Positions 29,569 to 41,200 are shown, counted from the stretch's first letter. The stretch: DNA of 64,000 nucleotides from Candidatus Accumulibacter sp. 66-26 (GCA_001897745.1 MKUH01000013.1:98384-162383); one strand, 5' to 3'. Made by a program: numbers and translations. Notes: generated by a model not told the origin, from the sequence alone.

Positions 29569-30078
29569 TCAGGTCGCGGCGGGCGCCACCGCGTTCGCCC
29601 AGTCGGCCTCCGGATCGTCGATGGCGACCGCGTTCACGCCTTCCGGGAACTTCGACTGCAGCAGCGCGTACTGCTCCTGCAATTCGCCGATCGGATGCTG
29701 CCAGTCGTGCAGGTAATACACCGCCCGCACCTTGGCCTGCAGCATCGCCTTCGTGCAATCGAAGCAGGGGCGCAGGGTCGAATAGACGACGGTGTCCTCG
29801 ATGGCGTTGCCGAAGCGGGCGGCCGAGATGAGGGCGTTCTGTTCGGCATGGACGCAGATGCACACATCGTAGCCGACGCTGGCCTTGTAGGTCGCGCGGT
29901 CGCGGCAGCGGACGCAGCCGCCGTCGGTGCAGTTGTCCACGCCCTCCGGCGTACCGTTGTAGCCGGTGGAAATGATCCGGTTGTCCTTGACCATCACCGC
30001 GCCGACCTTGCGGCCGAGGCAGTTCGCTTTCTTGCGCACCGCCATGGCGATGTTCATGTAGTACTCGTGCCTGTCCAT
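29569..30078 (-). CDS. Deoxycytidylate (dCMP) deaminase family protein
   Basis: Zinc enzyme, 169 aa, that converts dCMP to dUMP and so feeds thymidylate synthesis (ComEB type). The catalytic zinc site is HAEQNA (His ligand, catalytic Glu) with PCFDC (two Cys ligands). The extra Cys-rich segment DNCTDGGCVRC is typical of dCMP rather than cytidine deaminases. The start at 30078 has GGGAGG seven bases upstream. Confidence 0.9.
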   Translation of the reverse strand: MDRHEYYMNIAMAVRKKANCLGRKVGAVMVKDNRIISTGYNGTPEGVDNCTDGGCVRCRDRATYKASVGYDVCICVHAEQNALISAARFGNAIEDTVVYSTLRPCFDCTKAMLQAKVRAVYYLHDWQHPIGELQEQYALLQSKFPEGVNAVAIDDPEADWANAVAPAAT

Positions 30079-30426
30079 GCTGCCTCCCAAAACCTCGATA
30101 AATCGAACGCCGGCGGCCATACACGCGGACCGGCGCACGCCGCGAGCGCGAACCGCGCGCAAAAGCCGGGGCATCCTCCGTGAACGGCGCCCTTACCCGA
30201 ACGGCGCCGGATGAAGCGCGCCCCATGTCTGGTACTCTCCGTCCTCGCCCGCCGGAAGCTGCGGCAAACAGAAACCGGGGGCCCTGGCGCGGCGCGGGCA
30301 CTATAGCACGCGTATCGGAACGGCATTTTCCGCACGGATCGGAACCGCGCCATCCCGCGCCGGAGGGTGCCGACGCAGCGGACAACGCGGACCACCCCGA
30401 CGACGAAGCGGAGAAACCGAAGACCG
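30079..30426. other. Intergenic region between dCMP deaminase and arfB genes
   Basis: 348 bases between divergent genes. I see no convincing gene. The only structure noted is a direct repeat ATCGGAAC (30314-30321 and 30338-30345) 24 bases apart and a TATAGC near 30302 without a matching -35. In-frame ATGs here continue into shadows of arfB. Confidence 0.6.
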
Positions 30427-30840
30427 ATGACGACCTCATTGCCCCATTTCACCCTGAACGAGGACGAAGTCGAATTCGTCGCCATCCGCGCGCAGGGCGC
30501 CGGCGGGCAGAACGTGAACAAGGTGTCGAACGCCTTGCATCTGCGCTTCGACATCCGCGCCTCCTCGCTGCCCGAGGCGCTCAAGGCGCGTCTGCTGGCG
30601 CTGCGCGACCAGCGCGTCAGCGCGGACGGGGTGATCGTGATCAAGGCGCAGGAATTCCGCAGCCTGGTGCGCAACCGCGAGGAAGGGCTGGCGCGCCTGC
30701 GCGAACTGATCGCGGCCGCAGCCCATACGCCGCGCACGCGCCGCCCGACGAAGCCGACGTACGGCGCGCAGCTGCGACGCCTGGAAGGAAAGACGCAGCG
30801 TGGGAAGGTGAAGGCGCTGCGCGGAAAGATCAGCGATTAG
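30427..30840 (+). CDS. arfB: Alternative ribosome-rescue factor ArfB (YaeJ)
   Basis: Peptidyl-tRNA hydrolase that frees ribosomes stalled without a stop codon. 137 aa. The catalytic GGQ motif is in RAQGAGGQNVNKVSNA near residue 26. The C-terminal basic tail (KPTYGAQLRRLEGKTQRGKVK, here read as YGAQLRRLEGK then TQRGKVKALRGK) inserts into the mRNA channel in the family. The start at 30427 gives the standard N-terminus; there is no strong ribosome binding site. Confidence 0.95.
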   Translation: MTTSLPHFTLNEDEVEFVAIRAQGAGGQNVNKVSNALHLRFDIRASSLPEALKARLLALRDQRVSADGVIVIKAQEFRSLVRNREEGLARLRELIAAAAHTPRTRRPTKPTYGAQLRRLEGKTQRGKVKALRGKISD

Positions 30841-30939
30841 GCGCGTCGCCGCACGGCGACATGGACGCAATCGCGGGCAAACGAACGCTCGGCAGGAATG
30901 ACGCGCGCCGGGCGGCGAGCGGGCCGGCGCAGAGGAAAA

Positions 30940-31257
30940 TCAGCGGCGCTGCCGGTACAGGTCGCGCCCGGCGTCGTGCACGTCGCGCCGCAGCTGGCGG
31001 CGCTCCTCGGGCGACATCCGCTGCTGGCGGGCATCGTCGCCCCCGCGGTCGCCGCCCCGGCCGCTCCACTCGTCGCGCCGCTGGAAACGCTCCTGCCGGT
31101 CGCGCTGCGGCACGTCGCGCTGGAAGCGCTCCGAGCGCTGCCCGTCGCGCGCCATGAAACGGTCGTCCCAGCGCCCGGCGTGCGCCGTCGGCGCCGCGCA
31201 GGCGAGCGCGAGCAGCACCGCGAGGGTCCATCCTGCCGTCCGCTTCATTGCCGCCAT
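30940..31257 (-). CDS. Small Arg-rich exported protein
   Basis: 105 aa (102 if translation begins at the second ATG, 31248). Signal peptide of about 27 residues (GWTLAVLLALACAAPTAHA) and a mature part dominated by Arg, Asp and Gln (RFQRDVPQRDRQERFQRRD), ending in MSPEERRQLRRDVHDAGRD. Similar short Arg-rich periplasmic proteins are common in betaproteobacteria; function unknown. Confidence 0.65.
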   Translation of the reverse strand: MAAMKRTAGWTLAVLLALACAAPTAHAGRWDDRFMARDGQRSERFQRDVPQRDRQERFQRRDEWSGRGGDRGGDDARQQRMSPEERRQLRRDVHDAGRDLYRQRR

Positions 31258-31635
31258 GATTTCATCGCCCACCCATTTGCCGAGACGGCCGGCAACCGGC
31301 CGCCGACGCGCGCCGCCTCCGCCGGATCGCCGCTCCTGCCGTGCCGCGCACGCGCCGGAAGCGCTCCGCCGGGCAGCATGCCCAATACGATTTCGCCATT
31401 CTGCCTGCCTTCCGCACCGTGCGAAAAGCGCGGCGCGCACGCCGCATCCTCTGCGGCGACGAAAGCAGTGTGCGAGCCAGATGTAACGCATCTTTGCGCG
31501 GCGGGGAGCAATTTGTAAGTAAATGTTGCCACGGGCCGCGGCGGAAAAATCTACTCACACGCGCCGCGTTTTGCGATCCTCCGGCACCTTGTTTCTCCCG
31601 CCACGTCCAACGCCTTTCCGGTTAGGATTAAGGCC
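31258..31635. other. Intergenic region upstream of ompR
   Basis: 378 bases with no gene that I can support. It contains a perfect 7-bp hairpin CGGCCGG-caa-CCGGCCG (31286-31302) in the leader of the small exported-protein gene. Two TGTAA elements (31482-31486 and 31514-31518) lie 32 bases apart in an AT-richer stretch ahead of ompR; they could be response-regulator half-sites. Confidence 0.6.
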
Positions 31636-32358
31636 ATGTCCGAACGAAAAATCCTCGTCGTCGACGACGACCAAAGACTGCGCGACCTCCTGCAACGCTA
31701 TCTCGGCGAGCAGGGCTTTGCCGTGAAGAGCGCCGAACACGCCGCCGCAATGGACAAATGGCTGGCGCGCGAGAACTTCGACCTGGTCGTGCTCGACCTG
31801 ATGCTGCCCGGCGAGGACGGCCTGTCGATCTGCCGCCGCCTGCGCGCGAGCCACCCGGAGCTGGCGGTGGTGATGCTGACCGCCAAGGGCGACGAGATCG
31901 ACCGCATCGTCGGCCTCGAAATGGGCGCCGACGACTACCTGCCCAAACCCTTCAACCCGCGCGAACTGCTCGCCCGTATGCAGGCCGTGCTGCGGAGGCG
32001 GACGACGGCGGTGCCCGGCGCGCCGGCCGGCGAAGATCAGGTGGTCGCCTTCGGCGGTATCGAGGTCGATCTCGCGGCGCGCACGCTCAAACGCGGCGAC
32101 GATTTCCTGCCGCTCACCACCGGCGAGTTCGCCGTGCTCAAGGTGCTGCTCCAGCACCCGCGCCAGCCGCTCTCGCGCGACCGCCTGATGACGCTGGCGC
32201 GCGGCCGCGAGCAGGGTCCCTTCGACCGCGCCATCGACGTGCAGGTCTCGCGCCTGCGCAAGCTGCTCGAACCGGACCCGTCCAGCCCGCGCTACCTGCA
32301 GACGGTATGGGGCTTCGGCTACGTCTTCATTCCCGACGGCCAGAGCCAGCCCAAATGA
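31636..32358 (+). CDS. ompR: Response regulator OmpR
   Basis: 240 aa winged-helix response regulator. The receiver has VVDDDQRLRD, acceptor Asp in VVLDLMLPGEDG, Thr in MLTAKGD and Lys in LPKPFNPREL. The C-terminal domain shows LTTGEFAVLKVLLQHP and the recognition-helix region DRAIDVQVSRLRKLLE, characteristic of OmpR. It overlaps envZ by four bases (ATGA). Confidence 0.92.
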   Translation: MSERKILVVDDDQRLRDLLQRYLGEQGFAVKSAEHAAAMDKWLARENFDLVVLDLMLPGEDGLSICRRLRASHPELAVVMLTAKGDEIDRIVGLEMGADDYLPKPFNPRELLARMQAVLRRRTTAVPGAPAGEDQVVAFGGIEVDLAARTLKRGDDFLPLTTGEFAVLKVLLQHPRQPLSRDRLMTLARGREQGPFDRAIDVQVSRLRKLLEPDPSSPRYLQTVWGFGYVFIPDGQSQPK

Positions 32359-33671
32359 AGCTGGCCCCGCGCACGCTGCTGGTGCGCACCTTCCTGCTGG
32401 TCAGCCTGCTGATCTGCGTCACCATCGCCATCTGGATCACCCTCTTCGCGCTGGCCGAGCGCGAACCGCGCGCGCGCCAGCTGGCGCAGCTCACGGTCAG
32501 CGTCGCCAACCTCACGCGCGCCGCGCTGGTCGCCGCCGAGCCGACCAAACGCCGCGGCCTGCTGCGCGACCTCGCCGAGCGCGAGGGCGTGCACCTTTTC
32601 CCGGCCGAGCCCGACGACGAGATCGAGCCGCTGCCCGACACGCCGCTGTTCGCCCTGCTGAAGGACGAGGTGCGCGCCCAGCTCGGCCCGCGCACGCGCT
32701 TCGCCGGCACCGTCGATGGGCAGGACGGCATCTGGGTCAGCTTCACGATCGACGACGAAGGCGAGGACGAATACTGGGTGATGCTGCCCGGCGAGCGCGC
32801 CGAACGCGATTTCCCGTGGCACTGGCTGGCCTGGGGCGGCGCCTCGCTGGCGCTCGCGCTGTTCGTCGCCTGGCTGATCGTCTCGCGCGTCACGCAGCCG
32901 CTGCGCGCCCTCGCCCACGCCGCCGGCGAAGTCGGACGCGGCCGCCACCCGGCGCCGCTCGCCGAGCGCGGATCGGTCGAACTGCAGCAACTCGCCGAAG
33001 CCTTCAACCGCATGTCGGACGATCTGCGCCACATCGACGCCGAACGCGCCGAAGTGCTCGCCGGCATTTCGCACGACCTGCGCACGCCGCTCGCCCGCCT
33101 GCGCCTCGAAGCCGAGCTGTCGATCGCCGACGAGGGCGCGCGCGACGCGGTCTCCGCCGACATCGAACAGATGGACGCGATCATCGCGCAGTTCCTCGAC
33201 TACGCGCGCGGCGACGCCGGCGAGACGGCCGAGCCGGCCGACCTCAACGCCCTGCTCGCGCAGGCGCTGTCCAGTCACTATCGGGCCCAGACGCCGCCGC
33301 GCCTGCAGACCGGCGAACTGCCGCCCGCCCGCCTGCGCCCGAAAGCCATGCTGCGCGCGCTCGGCAATCTGCTGGAAAACGCGCGCAAATACGGCGGCGG
33401 CGAAATCGACGTGCGCACCTACGCGCAGGGCGGGGACTGCTGCGTCGACGTGATGGATCGCGGCCCCGGCATTCCGGCCGCCGAGGTCGAGCGCCTCAAG
33501 CGTCCGTTCACGCGCCTCGAAAGCGCGCGCACCAACGCCGGCGGCACCGGCCTCGGGCTGGCCATCGTCGAGCGCATCGCCCGCCTGCACGGCGGCCGCC
33601 TCGAACTGCTGCCGCGCGAGGGCGGCGGCCTGATCGCCCGCCTGCGCCTGCCGGCGGAACGCCGCGCCTGA
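32355..33671 (+). CDS. envZ: Osmosensing histidine kinase EnvZ
   Basis: 438 aa membrane kinase. Helix 1 about 10-33, periplasmic region to ~155, helix 2 about 158-180, HAMP about 182-234. Phospho-acceptor His in AGISHDLRTPLARLRLE. ATP-binding N box LLENARKYGG, then DRGPGIP and GTGLGLAIVERI. Expected to phosphorylate OmpR. It ends 18 bases from the convergent efflux outer-membrane gene. Confidence 0.9.
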   Translation: MKLAPRTLLVRTFLLVSLLICVTIAIWITLFALAEREPRARQLAQLTVSVANLTRAALVAAEPTKRRGLLRDLAEREGVHLFPAEPDDEIEPLPDTPLFALLKDEVRAQLGPRTRFAGTVDGQDGIWVSFTIDDEGEDEYWVMLPGERAERDFPWHWLAWGGASLALALFVAWLIVSRVTQPLRALAHAAGEVGRGRHPAPLAERGSVELQQLAEAFNRMSDDLRHIDAERAEVLAGISHDLRTPLARLRLEAELSIADEGARDAVSADIEQMDAIIAQFLDYARGDAGETAEPADLNALLAQALSSHYRAQTPPRLQTGELPPARLRPKAMLRALGNLLENARKYGGGEIDVRTYAQGGDCCVDVMDRGPGIPAAEVERLKRPFTRLESARTNAGGTGLGLAIVERIARLHGGRLELLPREGGGLIARLRLPAERRA

Positions 33672-33689
33672 AAGCCCTCCTGCCGCGTC

Positions 33690-35114
33690 TCAGGGCGCCG
33701 GCGGCGGCGTCCACAGCCCGCCGGCGTTCTTGAACAGCAGCACCGCGGCCTGCAGGCGGCGGCTGTCGATATTGATCGCCGCGGCTTCCGCCGACAGCTC
33801 GGCCGCCTGCGCCGTCACCACGTTCAGCGAACTGACGATGCCCGCCCGGTACTGGTTCTCGGCGATCTCGCGCGAGCGCCGGGCGGCGGCCAGCGCCCGC
33901 GCCTGCGCCTCGCCCTCCTGCGCCAGCAGGCGCGCCGCCGACAGGTTGTCCTCGACCTCCTGGAACGCCGTCAGCACGGTCTGACGATAGGTCGCCACGG
34001 CCTGATCGTAGCCGGCGCCGGCCTGCGCGACCGCCGCCGAGCGGGCGCCCCCGTCGAACAGCGTCATGGCGAGCGCCGGGCCGAGCGACCAGAAACGGTT
34101 GGGTGCGCTGAGCAGGCCGGCGAGCGCGTCGTTGCGATAGCCGACGCTGCCGCCGATGTCGAGCACCGGGAAGTAGGCGGCGCCGGCGACGCCGATCTGC
34201 GCGTTGGCGGCGGCCATGCGGCGTTCGGCGGCGGCGATGTCGGGGCGCCTTTCGAGCAGCGTCGACGGCAGCAGCGCCGGGGACGGCGGCACGGCCGGCA
34301 GACGGGCGCCCGGCGCGATGGCGAACGCCGCCGGCGCCCGGCCGACGAGCACCGCGATGGCGTGCTCCAGCTGCGCGCGCTGGTTCTCGGCGTCGATGCC
34401 CTGCACTTCGGCGCTGGCCAGCTGCGTTTCCGCCTGCGCCACGTCGAGCGGCGACGCGACGCCGACCGCCTGCCGGCTGCGCGTCAGTTCGAGGAAGCGG
34501 CGGTAGCCGGTCAGGGTGCGGCCGATCAGGTCGATCTGCGCCTCGGCGGCGCGCAGCTGGGCGTAGGTCTGCGCGAGCAGCGCCTGCGTCGATACGCGCG
34601 CCGCGGCGAGGTCGGCGGCGCTCGCCGCGAGTTTCGCGTCGGCGCTTTCCACGCCGCGCCGGATGCGTCCCCAGACGTCGATCTCCCAACTGACGCTGGC
34701 GGACAGCGAATAGGACGTCGCGCCGGACGTCGCGCCGCTGCCGCCCGCGCTTCCCGCGGCGGCGCCGCTTCCGCTGCCCCGGCTCTGCGCGGCGTTCAGC
34801 GCAGCCGTCGGGAAGAAGGCGGAACGGGCGCTGTCCAGCGCGGCGCGGGCCGCGCGGTATTGCGCCTCGGCCGCCTTGAGGTTCTGGTTGTTCACGACGA
34901 CCTGCTCCTCGAGCGCGTCGAGCTGCGGGTCGCCGAAGACCGTCCACCACTTTTCGTCGACCGCCGCCGCCCCGCCGCCGGCGACCTTCCACTGTCCCGC
35001 CTCCTTGAACGCCGCCGGCGCATCGACCGCCGGGCGCACGTAGTCGGGACCCGGCGAGCACGCGGCAAGCCCGAGCAGGGAAAGGATCAGGCAGGCGGAA
35101 AAGCGGATGCGCAT
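33690..35114 (-). CDS. RND efflux outer membrane factor (NodT/OprM family lipoprotein)
   Basis: 474 aa trimeric outer-membrane channel for the adjacent MdtABC-type pump. Lipoprotein signal with lipobox LAAC (about residue 19). Two repeats of the outer-membrane-efflux domain with coiled-coil stretches follow; segments WWTVFGDPQLDAL, VSWEIDVWGRIRRGVES and ERRPDIAAAERRM are family signatures. A Gly/Ser-rich insert (about residues 110-130) is unusual but short. Start 35114 fits the signal peptide; ATGs at 35144 and 35177 are possible and would add a basic extension. Confidence 0.92.
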   Translation of the reverse strand: MRIRFSACLILSLLGLAACSPGPDYVRPAVDAPAAFKEAGQWKVAGGGAAAVDEKWWTVFGDPQLDALEEQVVVNNQNLKAAEAQYRAARAALDSARSAFFPTAALNAAQSRGSGSGAAAGSAGGSGATSGATSYSLSASVSWEIDVWGRIRRGVESADAKLAASAADLAAARVSTQALLAQTYAQLRAAEAQIDLIGRTLTGYRRFLELTRSRQAVGVASPLDVAQAETQLASAEVQGIDAENQRAQLEHAIAVLVGRAPAAFAIAPGARLPAVPPSPALLPSTLLERRPDIAAAERRMAAANAQIGVAGAAYFPVLDIGGSVGYRNDALAGLLSAPNRFWSLGPALAMTLFDGGARSAAVAQAGAGYDQAVATYRQTVLTAFQEVEDNLSAARLLAQEGEAQARALAAARRSREIAENQYRAGIVSSLNVVTAQAAELSAEAAAINIDSRRLQAAVLLFKNAGGLWTPPPAP

Positions 35115-35187
35115 GGCGGCGTTTCTCGTGGGGGCGTTTCTCATGATGATATTTCTTCGTGGGCTTCGGTTGCGCATCGCGGCGGTC

Positions 35188-38100
35188 TCACGCGGGCTGC
35201 TCCTCGATCAGCGGCACCGGCTCCCGGCGCGGGCCGAGCAGGCGGTTGCGCAGGCGGTCGAGCGCCACATAAACGACGGGCGTGGTGTACAGGGTGAGTA
35301 TCTGGCTGACCAGCAGGCCGCCGACGATGGCGATGCCCAGCGGATTCCTCAACTCGGCGCCATCGCCGCTGCCGAGCGCCATCGGGACGGCGCCGAAGAC
35401 GGCCGCGGTGGTCGTCATCATGATCGGGCGGAAGCGCAGCAGGCCGGCCCGATAGATGGCCTCGGCCGCCGAAACCCTGAGGCGGCGCTGCCGGTCGATG
35501 GCGAAGTCGATCATCATGATCGCGTTCTTCTTGACGATGCCGATCAGCAGGATGACGCCGATCAGGGCGATCACCGAGAACTCGGTGTTGAAGGCCATCA
35601 GCGCGAGCAGCGCGCCGACGCCGGCCGAGGGCAGCGTCGAGATGATGGTCAGCGGGTGCAGCAGGCTCTCGTAGAGGATGCCGAGCACGATGTAGATCGC
35701 CAGCAGCGCGGCGAGGATCAGCAGCGGCTGGCTGGCGAGCGAATCCTGGAAGGCCTTGGCCGTGCCCTGGAAGCTGCCGTGGATCGAGGTCGGCACGCCC
35801 AGTTCCGCCATGCTGCGCTCGATGGCGGCCGAGGCCTGGCCGAGCGACACGCCTTCCGGCAGGTTGAAGCTGATGGTCGAGGCCGGGAAACCGCCCTGGT
35901 GGTTCACCGCCAGCGGCGTGCTGGTCGTCTCCATGCGCGCGAAGGCGGCGAGCGGCACCTGCGCGCCGCCGGCGGCGGTGAACCAGAGCGACTTGAGCGT
36001 TTCCGGGTTCTGCAGGTAGGGCGGCGCCAGTTCCATCACGACGCGGTACTGGTTGAGCGGATTGTAGATGGTGGACACCTGGCGCTGGCCGAAGGCGTCG
36101 TTGAGCACGCTGTCGATGCTGCGCATGTTGAGGCCGAGGCGCGCCGCGGCGTCGCGGTCGACGACCAGCGAAGTCTGCAGGCCCTTGTCCTGCTGGTCGG
36201 TGTTCACGTCCGTCAGCTGCGGCAGCTGCGACAGCGCGTTGCGCACGCGCGGTTCCCAGGTGCGCAGATCGTCGAGGTCGTCGCCCTGCAGCGTGAACTG
36301 GTACTGCGCGTTGCTCTGCCGGCCGCCGATGCGCACGTCCTGCACCGCGACGAGGAACAGATTGGCGCCCGGCTCGTGCGCCAGCTTGCCGCGCAGGCGG
36401 CCGATCACCTGATCGACCGACGCCTTGCGCTCGCGCAGCGGCTTCATGGCGATGAACATCATGCCGGTGTTGCGCTGGCCGCCGCCGGTGAAGCCGGTGA
36501 CGCTTTCGACGGCCGGATCGTGGCGGACGATCTCCATCAGGTTTTTCAGCTTCTGCTCCATGGCGATGAAGGAAATGCTCTGGTCGGCCTGGATCGCGCC
36601 GACGATGCGCCCGGTGTCCTGCTGCGGGAAGAAGCCCTTGCGCACGGCGCCGTAGAGATAGACGTTGAGGCCGATGGTCAGAGCCAGCAGCAGCAGGATC
36701 AGCGGGCCGTGACGCAACGACCAGGCGAGGCTGCGGCGGTAGCCGCGCATCAGGCGGCGCGACAGGCGCGCCAGCCAGCGGCCGAAGCGGCCCGGCGGCC
36801 GCTGTTCGGTCCGCGGGCGCAGCAGGTGCGCCGCCATGGCCGGCGTCGCGGTCAGCGAAACGACCATGGACACGAGGATGGCGGCCGACAGCGTGACGGC
36901 GAATTCGCGGAACAGGCGGCCGACGATGCCGCCCATCATCAGGAGGGGAATGAACACGGCGATCAGCGAGATGCTGATCGACACCACCGTGAAGCCGATC
37001 TCGCGCGCCCCCGTGAGCGCCGCCTGCAGCGGCGTGGCGCCCTTCTCCATGTGGCGCACGATGTTTTCGAGGACGACGATGGCGTCGTCGACGACGAAGC
37101 CGGTGGCGACGGTCAGCGCCATCAGCGACAGGTTGTCGAGGCTGTAGCCGCACAGGTACATCACGCCGAAGGTGCCGATCAGCGAGACCGGCACGGCGAC
37201 GCTCGGGATCAGCGCGGCGCGCGCCCGGCGCAGGAAGAGGAAGACGACGAGGATGACCAGCGCGACGGAGATCAGCAGCGTGCGCTCGACCTCGCGCAGC
37301 GAGCCGCGGATGGTCGGCGTGCGGTCGAGCACGACAGACAGGTCGATCGCCGCCGGAATCATCGCCCGCAGGTGCGGCAGCAGCGCCTGCACGCGGTCGA
37401 CCGTCTCGATGATGTTGGCGCCCGGCTGCCGGTAGAGGATCAGCAGCACCGCCGGCCGGCCGTTCGACGCGCCGTAGTTGCGCACGTCCTGGACGCTGTC
37501 CTGCACGTCGCCGAGGTCGCCGAGGCGGACGCCGGCGCCGTTCTGGTAACGGACGATCAGCGGCTGGTATTCGGCGGCGCGCTTGGCCTGATCGTTGGCG
37601 CCGATCTGCCAGTGACGGTCGCCGAGCTCGACGGCGCCGAGCGGCCGGTTGGCGTTGGTGCCGACGATTGCGGCGCGCACGTCTTCGAGGCCGATGCCGC
37701 TTTTCGCCAGACGGTTCGGGTCGAGTTCGACGCGCACGGCGGGCAGCGCGCCGCCGCCGACATTCACCTGCCCGATGCCGGGAATCTGCGCCAGGCGCTG
37801 GGCGAGCACGGTCGACGCGGCGTCGTACATCTGCCCGCGATTGAGCGTGTCCGAGGTCAGCGAGAGGATCATGATCGGCGCGTCGGCCGGGTTCACCTTG
37901 CGGTAGGTGGGATTGCTCGGCAGGCTGGTGGGCAGCAGCGCGCGGGCGGCGTTGATCGCGGCCTGCACGTCGCGCGCGGCGCCGTCGATCTCGCGGTCGA
38001 GGTCGAACTGCAAGGTGACGCGGGTGCTGCCGAGCGAACTCGACGAGGTGATTTCGGTAACGCCGGCGATCCGCCCGAGCGCCCGTTCGAGCGGCGTCGC

Positions 38101-38289
38101 CACCGTCGCGGCCATCGTTTCCGGGCTGGCGCCGGGCAGCGAGGCCTGCACCGAGATGGTCGGGAAATCGACCTGCGGCAGCGGCGCCACCGGCAGCAGG
38201 AAAAAGGCGATGGCCCCGGCCAGCGTGACGCCGAGCGTCACCAGCGTGGTGGCGACCGGGCGATGGATGAAGGGGCGCGAGAAGTTCAT
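35188..38289 (-). CDS. mdtC: RND efflux transporter, MdtC type
   Basis: Proton-driven inner-membrane drug exporter, 1033 aa, 12 predicted helices with two large periplasmic loops. N-terminus [17 protein letters not shown]4 segment [20 protein letters not shown] with the acidic relay residues; later [14 protein letters not shown]. It is the second of two RND genes, as in mdtABC/muxABC systems that work as B2C heterotrimers. It overlaps mdtB by four bases (ATGA). Confidence 0.93.
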   Translation of the reverse strand: MNFSRPFIHRPVATTLVTLGVTLAGAIAFFLLPVAPLPQVDFPTISVQASLPGASPETMAATVATPLERALGRIAGVTEITSSSSLGSTRVTLQFDLDREIDGAARDVQAAINAARALLPTSLPSNPTYRKVNPADAPIMILSLTSDTLNRGQMYDAASTVLAQRLAQIPGIGQVNVGGGALPAVRVELDPNRLAKSGIGLEDVRAAIVGTNANRPLGAVELGDRHWQIGANDQAKRAAEYQPLIVRYQNGAGVRLGDLGDVQDSVQDVRNYGASNGRPAVLLILYRQPGANIIETVDRVQALLPHLRAMIPAAIDLSVVLDRTPTIRGSLREVERTLLISVALVILVVFLFLRRARAALIPSVAVPVSLIGTFGVMYLCGYSLDNLSLMALTVATGFVVDDAIVVLENIVRHMEKGATPLQAALTGAREIGFTVVSISISLIAVFIPLLMMGGIVGRLFREFAVTLSAAILVSMVVSLTATPAMAAHLLRPRTEQRPPGRFGRWLARLSRRLMRGYRRSLAWSLRHGPLILLLLALTIGLNVYLYGAVRKGFFPQQDTGRIVGAIQADQSISFIAMEQKLKNLMEIVRHDPAVESVTGFTGGGQRNTGMMFIAMKPLRERKASVDQVIGRLRGKLAHEPGANLFLVAVQDVRIGGRQSNAQYQFTLQGDDLDDLRTWEPRVRNALSQLPQLTDVNTDQQDKGLQTSLVVDRDAAARLGLNMRSIDSVLNDAFGQRQVSTIYNPLNQYRVVMELAPPYLQNPETLKSLWFTAAGGAQVPLAAFARMETTSTPLAVNHQGGFPASTISFNLPEGVSLGQASAAIERSMAELGVPTSIHGSFQGTAKAFQDSLASQPLLILAALLAIYIVLGILYESLLHPLTIISTLPSAGVGALLALMAFNTEFSVIALIGVILLIGIVKKNAIMMIDFAIDRQRRLRVSAAEAIYRAGLLRFRPIMMTTTAAVFGAVPMALGSGDGAELRNPLGIAIVGGLLVSQILTLYTTPVVYVALDRLRNRLLGPRREPVPLIEEQPA

Positions 38290-41200
38290 CGCTGCTTGAG
38301 CCGCTGCGCCAGCCGGTCGAAGGCCAGGTAGATCACCGGCGTCGTGAACAGGGTCAGCGCCTGGCTCAGCAGCAGGCCGCCGACCATCGCGATGCCGAGC
38401 GGCTGGCGCAGCTCGGCGCCGATGCCGCTGCCCAGCATCAGCGGCAGCGCGGCGAGCAGCGCCGCCAGCGTGGTCATCATGATCGGCCGGAAGCGCAGCA
38501 GGCAGGCCTGGAAGATCGCCTGACGCGCCGGCATGCCTTCGTTGCGCTCGGCCTCGAGCGCGAAGTCGATCATCATGATCGCGTTCTTCTTGACGATGCC
38601 GATCAGCAGGATGACGCCGATGATCCCGATCACGTCGAGGCCCGAACCGCTCAGCCAGAGCGACAGCAGCGCGCCGACGCCGGCCGAGGGCAGCGTCGAC
38701 AGGATGGTGATCGGGTGGATGTAGCTCTCGTAGAGCACGCCGAGCACGATGTACATGGTCACCACGGCGGCGATGATCAGGAAGAGCGTGTTGCTCAGCG
38801 AGGACTGGAAGGCGAGCGCCGCGCCCTGGAAGCTCGTTTCGACGCTGGCCGGAATCGCCATCTCGCGCTCGACCGCTTTGATCGCCGTCACCGCCTCGCC
38901 GAGCGCGGTGCCCGGCGCCAGGTTGAAGGACACCGTCGCCGCCGGAAACTGCCCGACGTGGTTGATTGCCAGCGCCGTCGCGCGCTCGCTGACGCGCGCC
39001 ACCGAGGAGAGCGGAATCTGGCGGCCGTTCGCCGTCGGCACGTGGATGCCTTCGAGGGCGGCGGGGCCGAACTGGAAGTCGGGCTTCACTTCGAGCACCA
39101 CGCGGTACTGGTTGGATTGCGTGAAGATGGTCGAGATCAGGCGCTGGCCGAAGGCGTTGTAGAGCGCGCTGTCGATGGTCGCGACGGACACGCCGAGGCG
39201 CCCGGCGGCGTCGCGGTCGATGTCGACGTAGGCCTGCAGGCCGCGGTCCTGAAGATCGGAGGTGACGTCCGCCAGTTCGGGCAGCCGGCGCAGGCGCTCG
39301 ACGAGCTGCGGCACCCACAGGCCGAGCGCCTCGCTGTCGGGCGATTCGAGCATGAACTGGTACTGCGTGCGTGAAATCCGGTCCTCGACGCTCAGATCCT
39401 GCACCGGCTGCATGTAGAGCGCGATGCCGGGCACCCGGCGCGTGTCCTCGGTCAGCCGGCGGATCACGGCGGACGCCGACAGGCCGCGCTCGTCGAGCGG
39501 TTTCAGGGCGATCAGCATGCGGCCGCTGTTGAGCGTCGGATTGGCGCCGTCGACGCCGATGAAGGACGACAGGCTGGCCACCGCCGGGTCCTTGAGGACT
39601 TCGGCGGCCAGCGCCTGCTGGCGCTCGGCCATGGCGGCAAAGGAAACGGACTGCGGCGCCTCGGTGGTCGCCTGGATGAGGCCGGTGTCCTGCACCGGGA
39701 AGAAGCCCTTGGGTATCCAGACGTAAAGCGCGACGGTGAGGAGCAGCGTGGCGAAGGCCACGAACAGCGTGGCGCGCTGGTGTTCGAGCACCCACTCCAG
39801 GACGCGCCCGTAGTGCGCGATGGCGGCGTCGAAGAGGCGGCCGCTGTCGCGGAAGAAGCGGCTCTGCTCGCTCTCCGGCACATGCCGCAGCAGGCGGGCG
39901 CAGAGCATCGGCGTCAGCGTCAGCGAGACCACCGCCGAGATCAGGATGGCGACCGCGAGGGTGACGGCGAATTCGTGGAACAGGCGCCCGACGACGTCGC
40001 CCATGAAGAGCAGCGGGATCAGCACGGCGACCAGCGAGAAGGTCAGCGAGATGATCGTGAAGCCGATCTGCCGCGAGCCCTTGAGCGCGGCTTCGAGCGG
40101 CGGATCGCCGGCTTCGACGTAGCGCACGATGTTCTCGATCATCACGATGGCGTCGTCGACGACGAAGCCGGTGGCGATGGTCAGCGCCATCAGCGTCAGG
40201 TTGTTCAGCGAAAAGCCGATGAGGTGCATGACGCCGAAGGTGCCGACCAGGGAGAGCGGCACGGCGAGGCTGGGAATCACCGTCGCCGACAGGTTGCGCA
40301 GGAACAGGAAGATCACCATCACGACCAGCGCGATCGCCAGCAGCAGCTCGAACTGCACGTCGTCGACCGAGGCGCGGATGGTCACCGTGCGGTCGCTCAG
40401 CACCGCGACGTCGATCGACGCCGGCAGGCTCGCGCGCAGCTGCGGCAGCGCCTGCTTCACGCGGTCGGCGACGTCGATGACGTTGGCGCCCGGCTGGCGC
40501 TGGATGTTGAGGATCACCGCCTCCTGCCGGTCGGCCCAGGCGGCGAGGCGCGCGTTCTCGGCATCCTCGACGACGTCGGCGACGTCGCGCAGGCGGATCG
40601 GCGCGCCGTTGCTGTAGGCGACGACGAGGGCGGCGTAGTCGGCGGCCGACTTCAGCTGGTCGTTGGCGTCTATCGTCGACGCGCGCAGGGCGCCGTCGAA
40701 GCTGCCCTTCGCGATATTGACGTTGGCGTTGCCGATCGCCGTGCGCAGGTCGTCGAGCGACATGCCGACGCCGGCCAGGGCTTTCGGATTGGCCTGGATG
40801 CGCACGGCGGGACGGCGGCCGCCGGCGATGCTGACGAGGCCGACGCCGGGAATCTGCGAAATCTTCATCGCCACCCGGCTCTCGACCAGATCGTGCATGC
40901 GCGGCACCGGCAGCGAGGGCGAGGTGACGGCCAGCGTCAGGATGGGCGCGTCGGCCGGGTTGACCTTGCTATAGACCGGCGGCAGGGGCAGATCGGTCGG
41001 CAGCAGGTTGGACGCCGCGTTGATCGCCGCCTGCACCTCCTGCTCGGCGACGTCGAGGCTCAGGTCGAGGCTGAAGCGCAGCGTGATGACCGACGCCCCG
41101 GCCGAGCTGGTCGACGACATCTGCGCCAGCCCGGGCATCTGGCCGAACTGGCGTTCGAGCGGCGCGGTGATCGACGAGGTGGTGACTTCCGGGCTGGCGC

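Noticed and set aside
30180..31157. 325-codon plus-strand frame across arfB
   Set aside because: It covers the certain arfB gene in the wrong frame and shows only GC-driven Arg/Ala/Gly composition.
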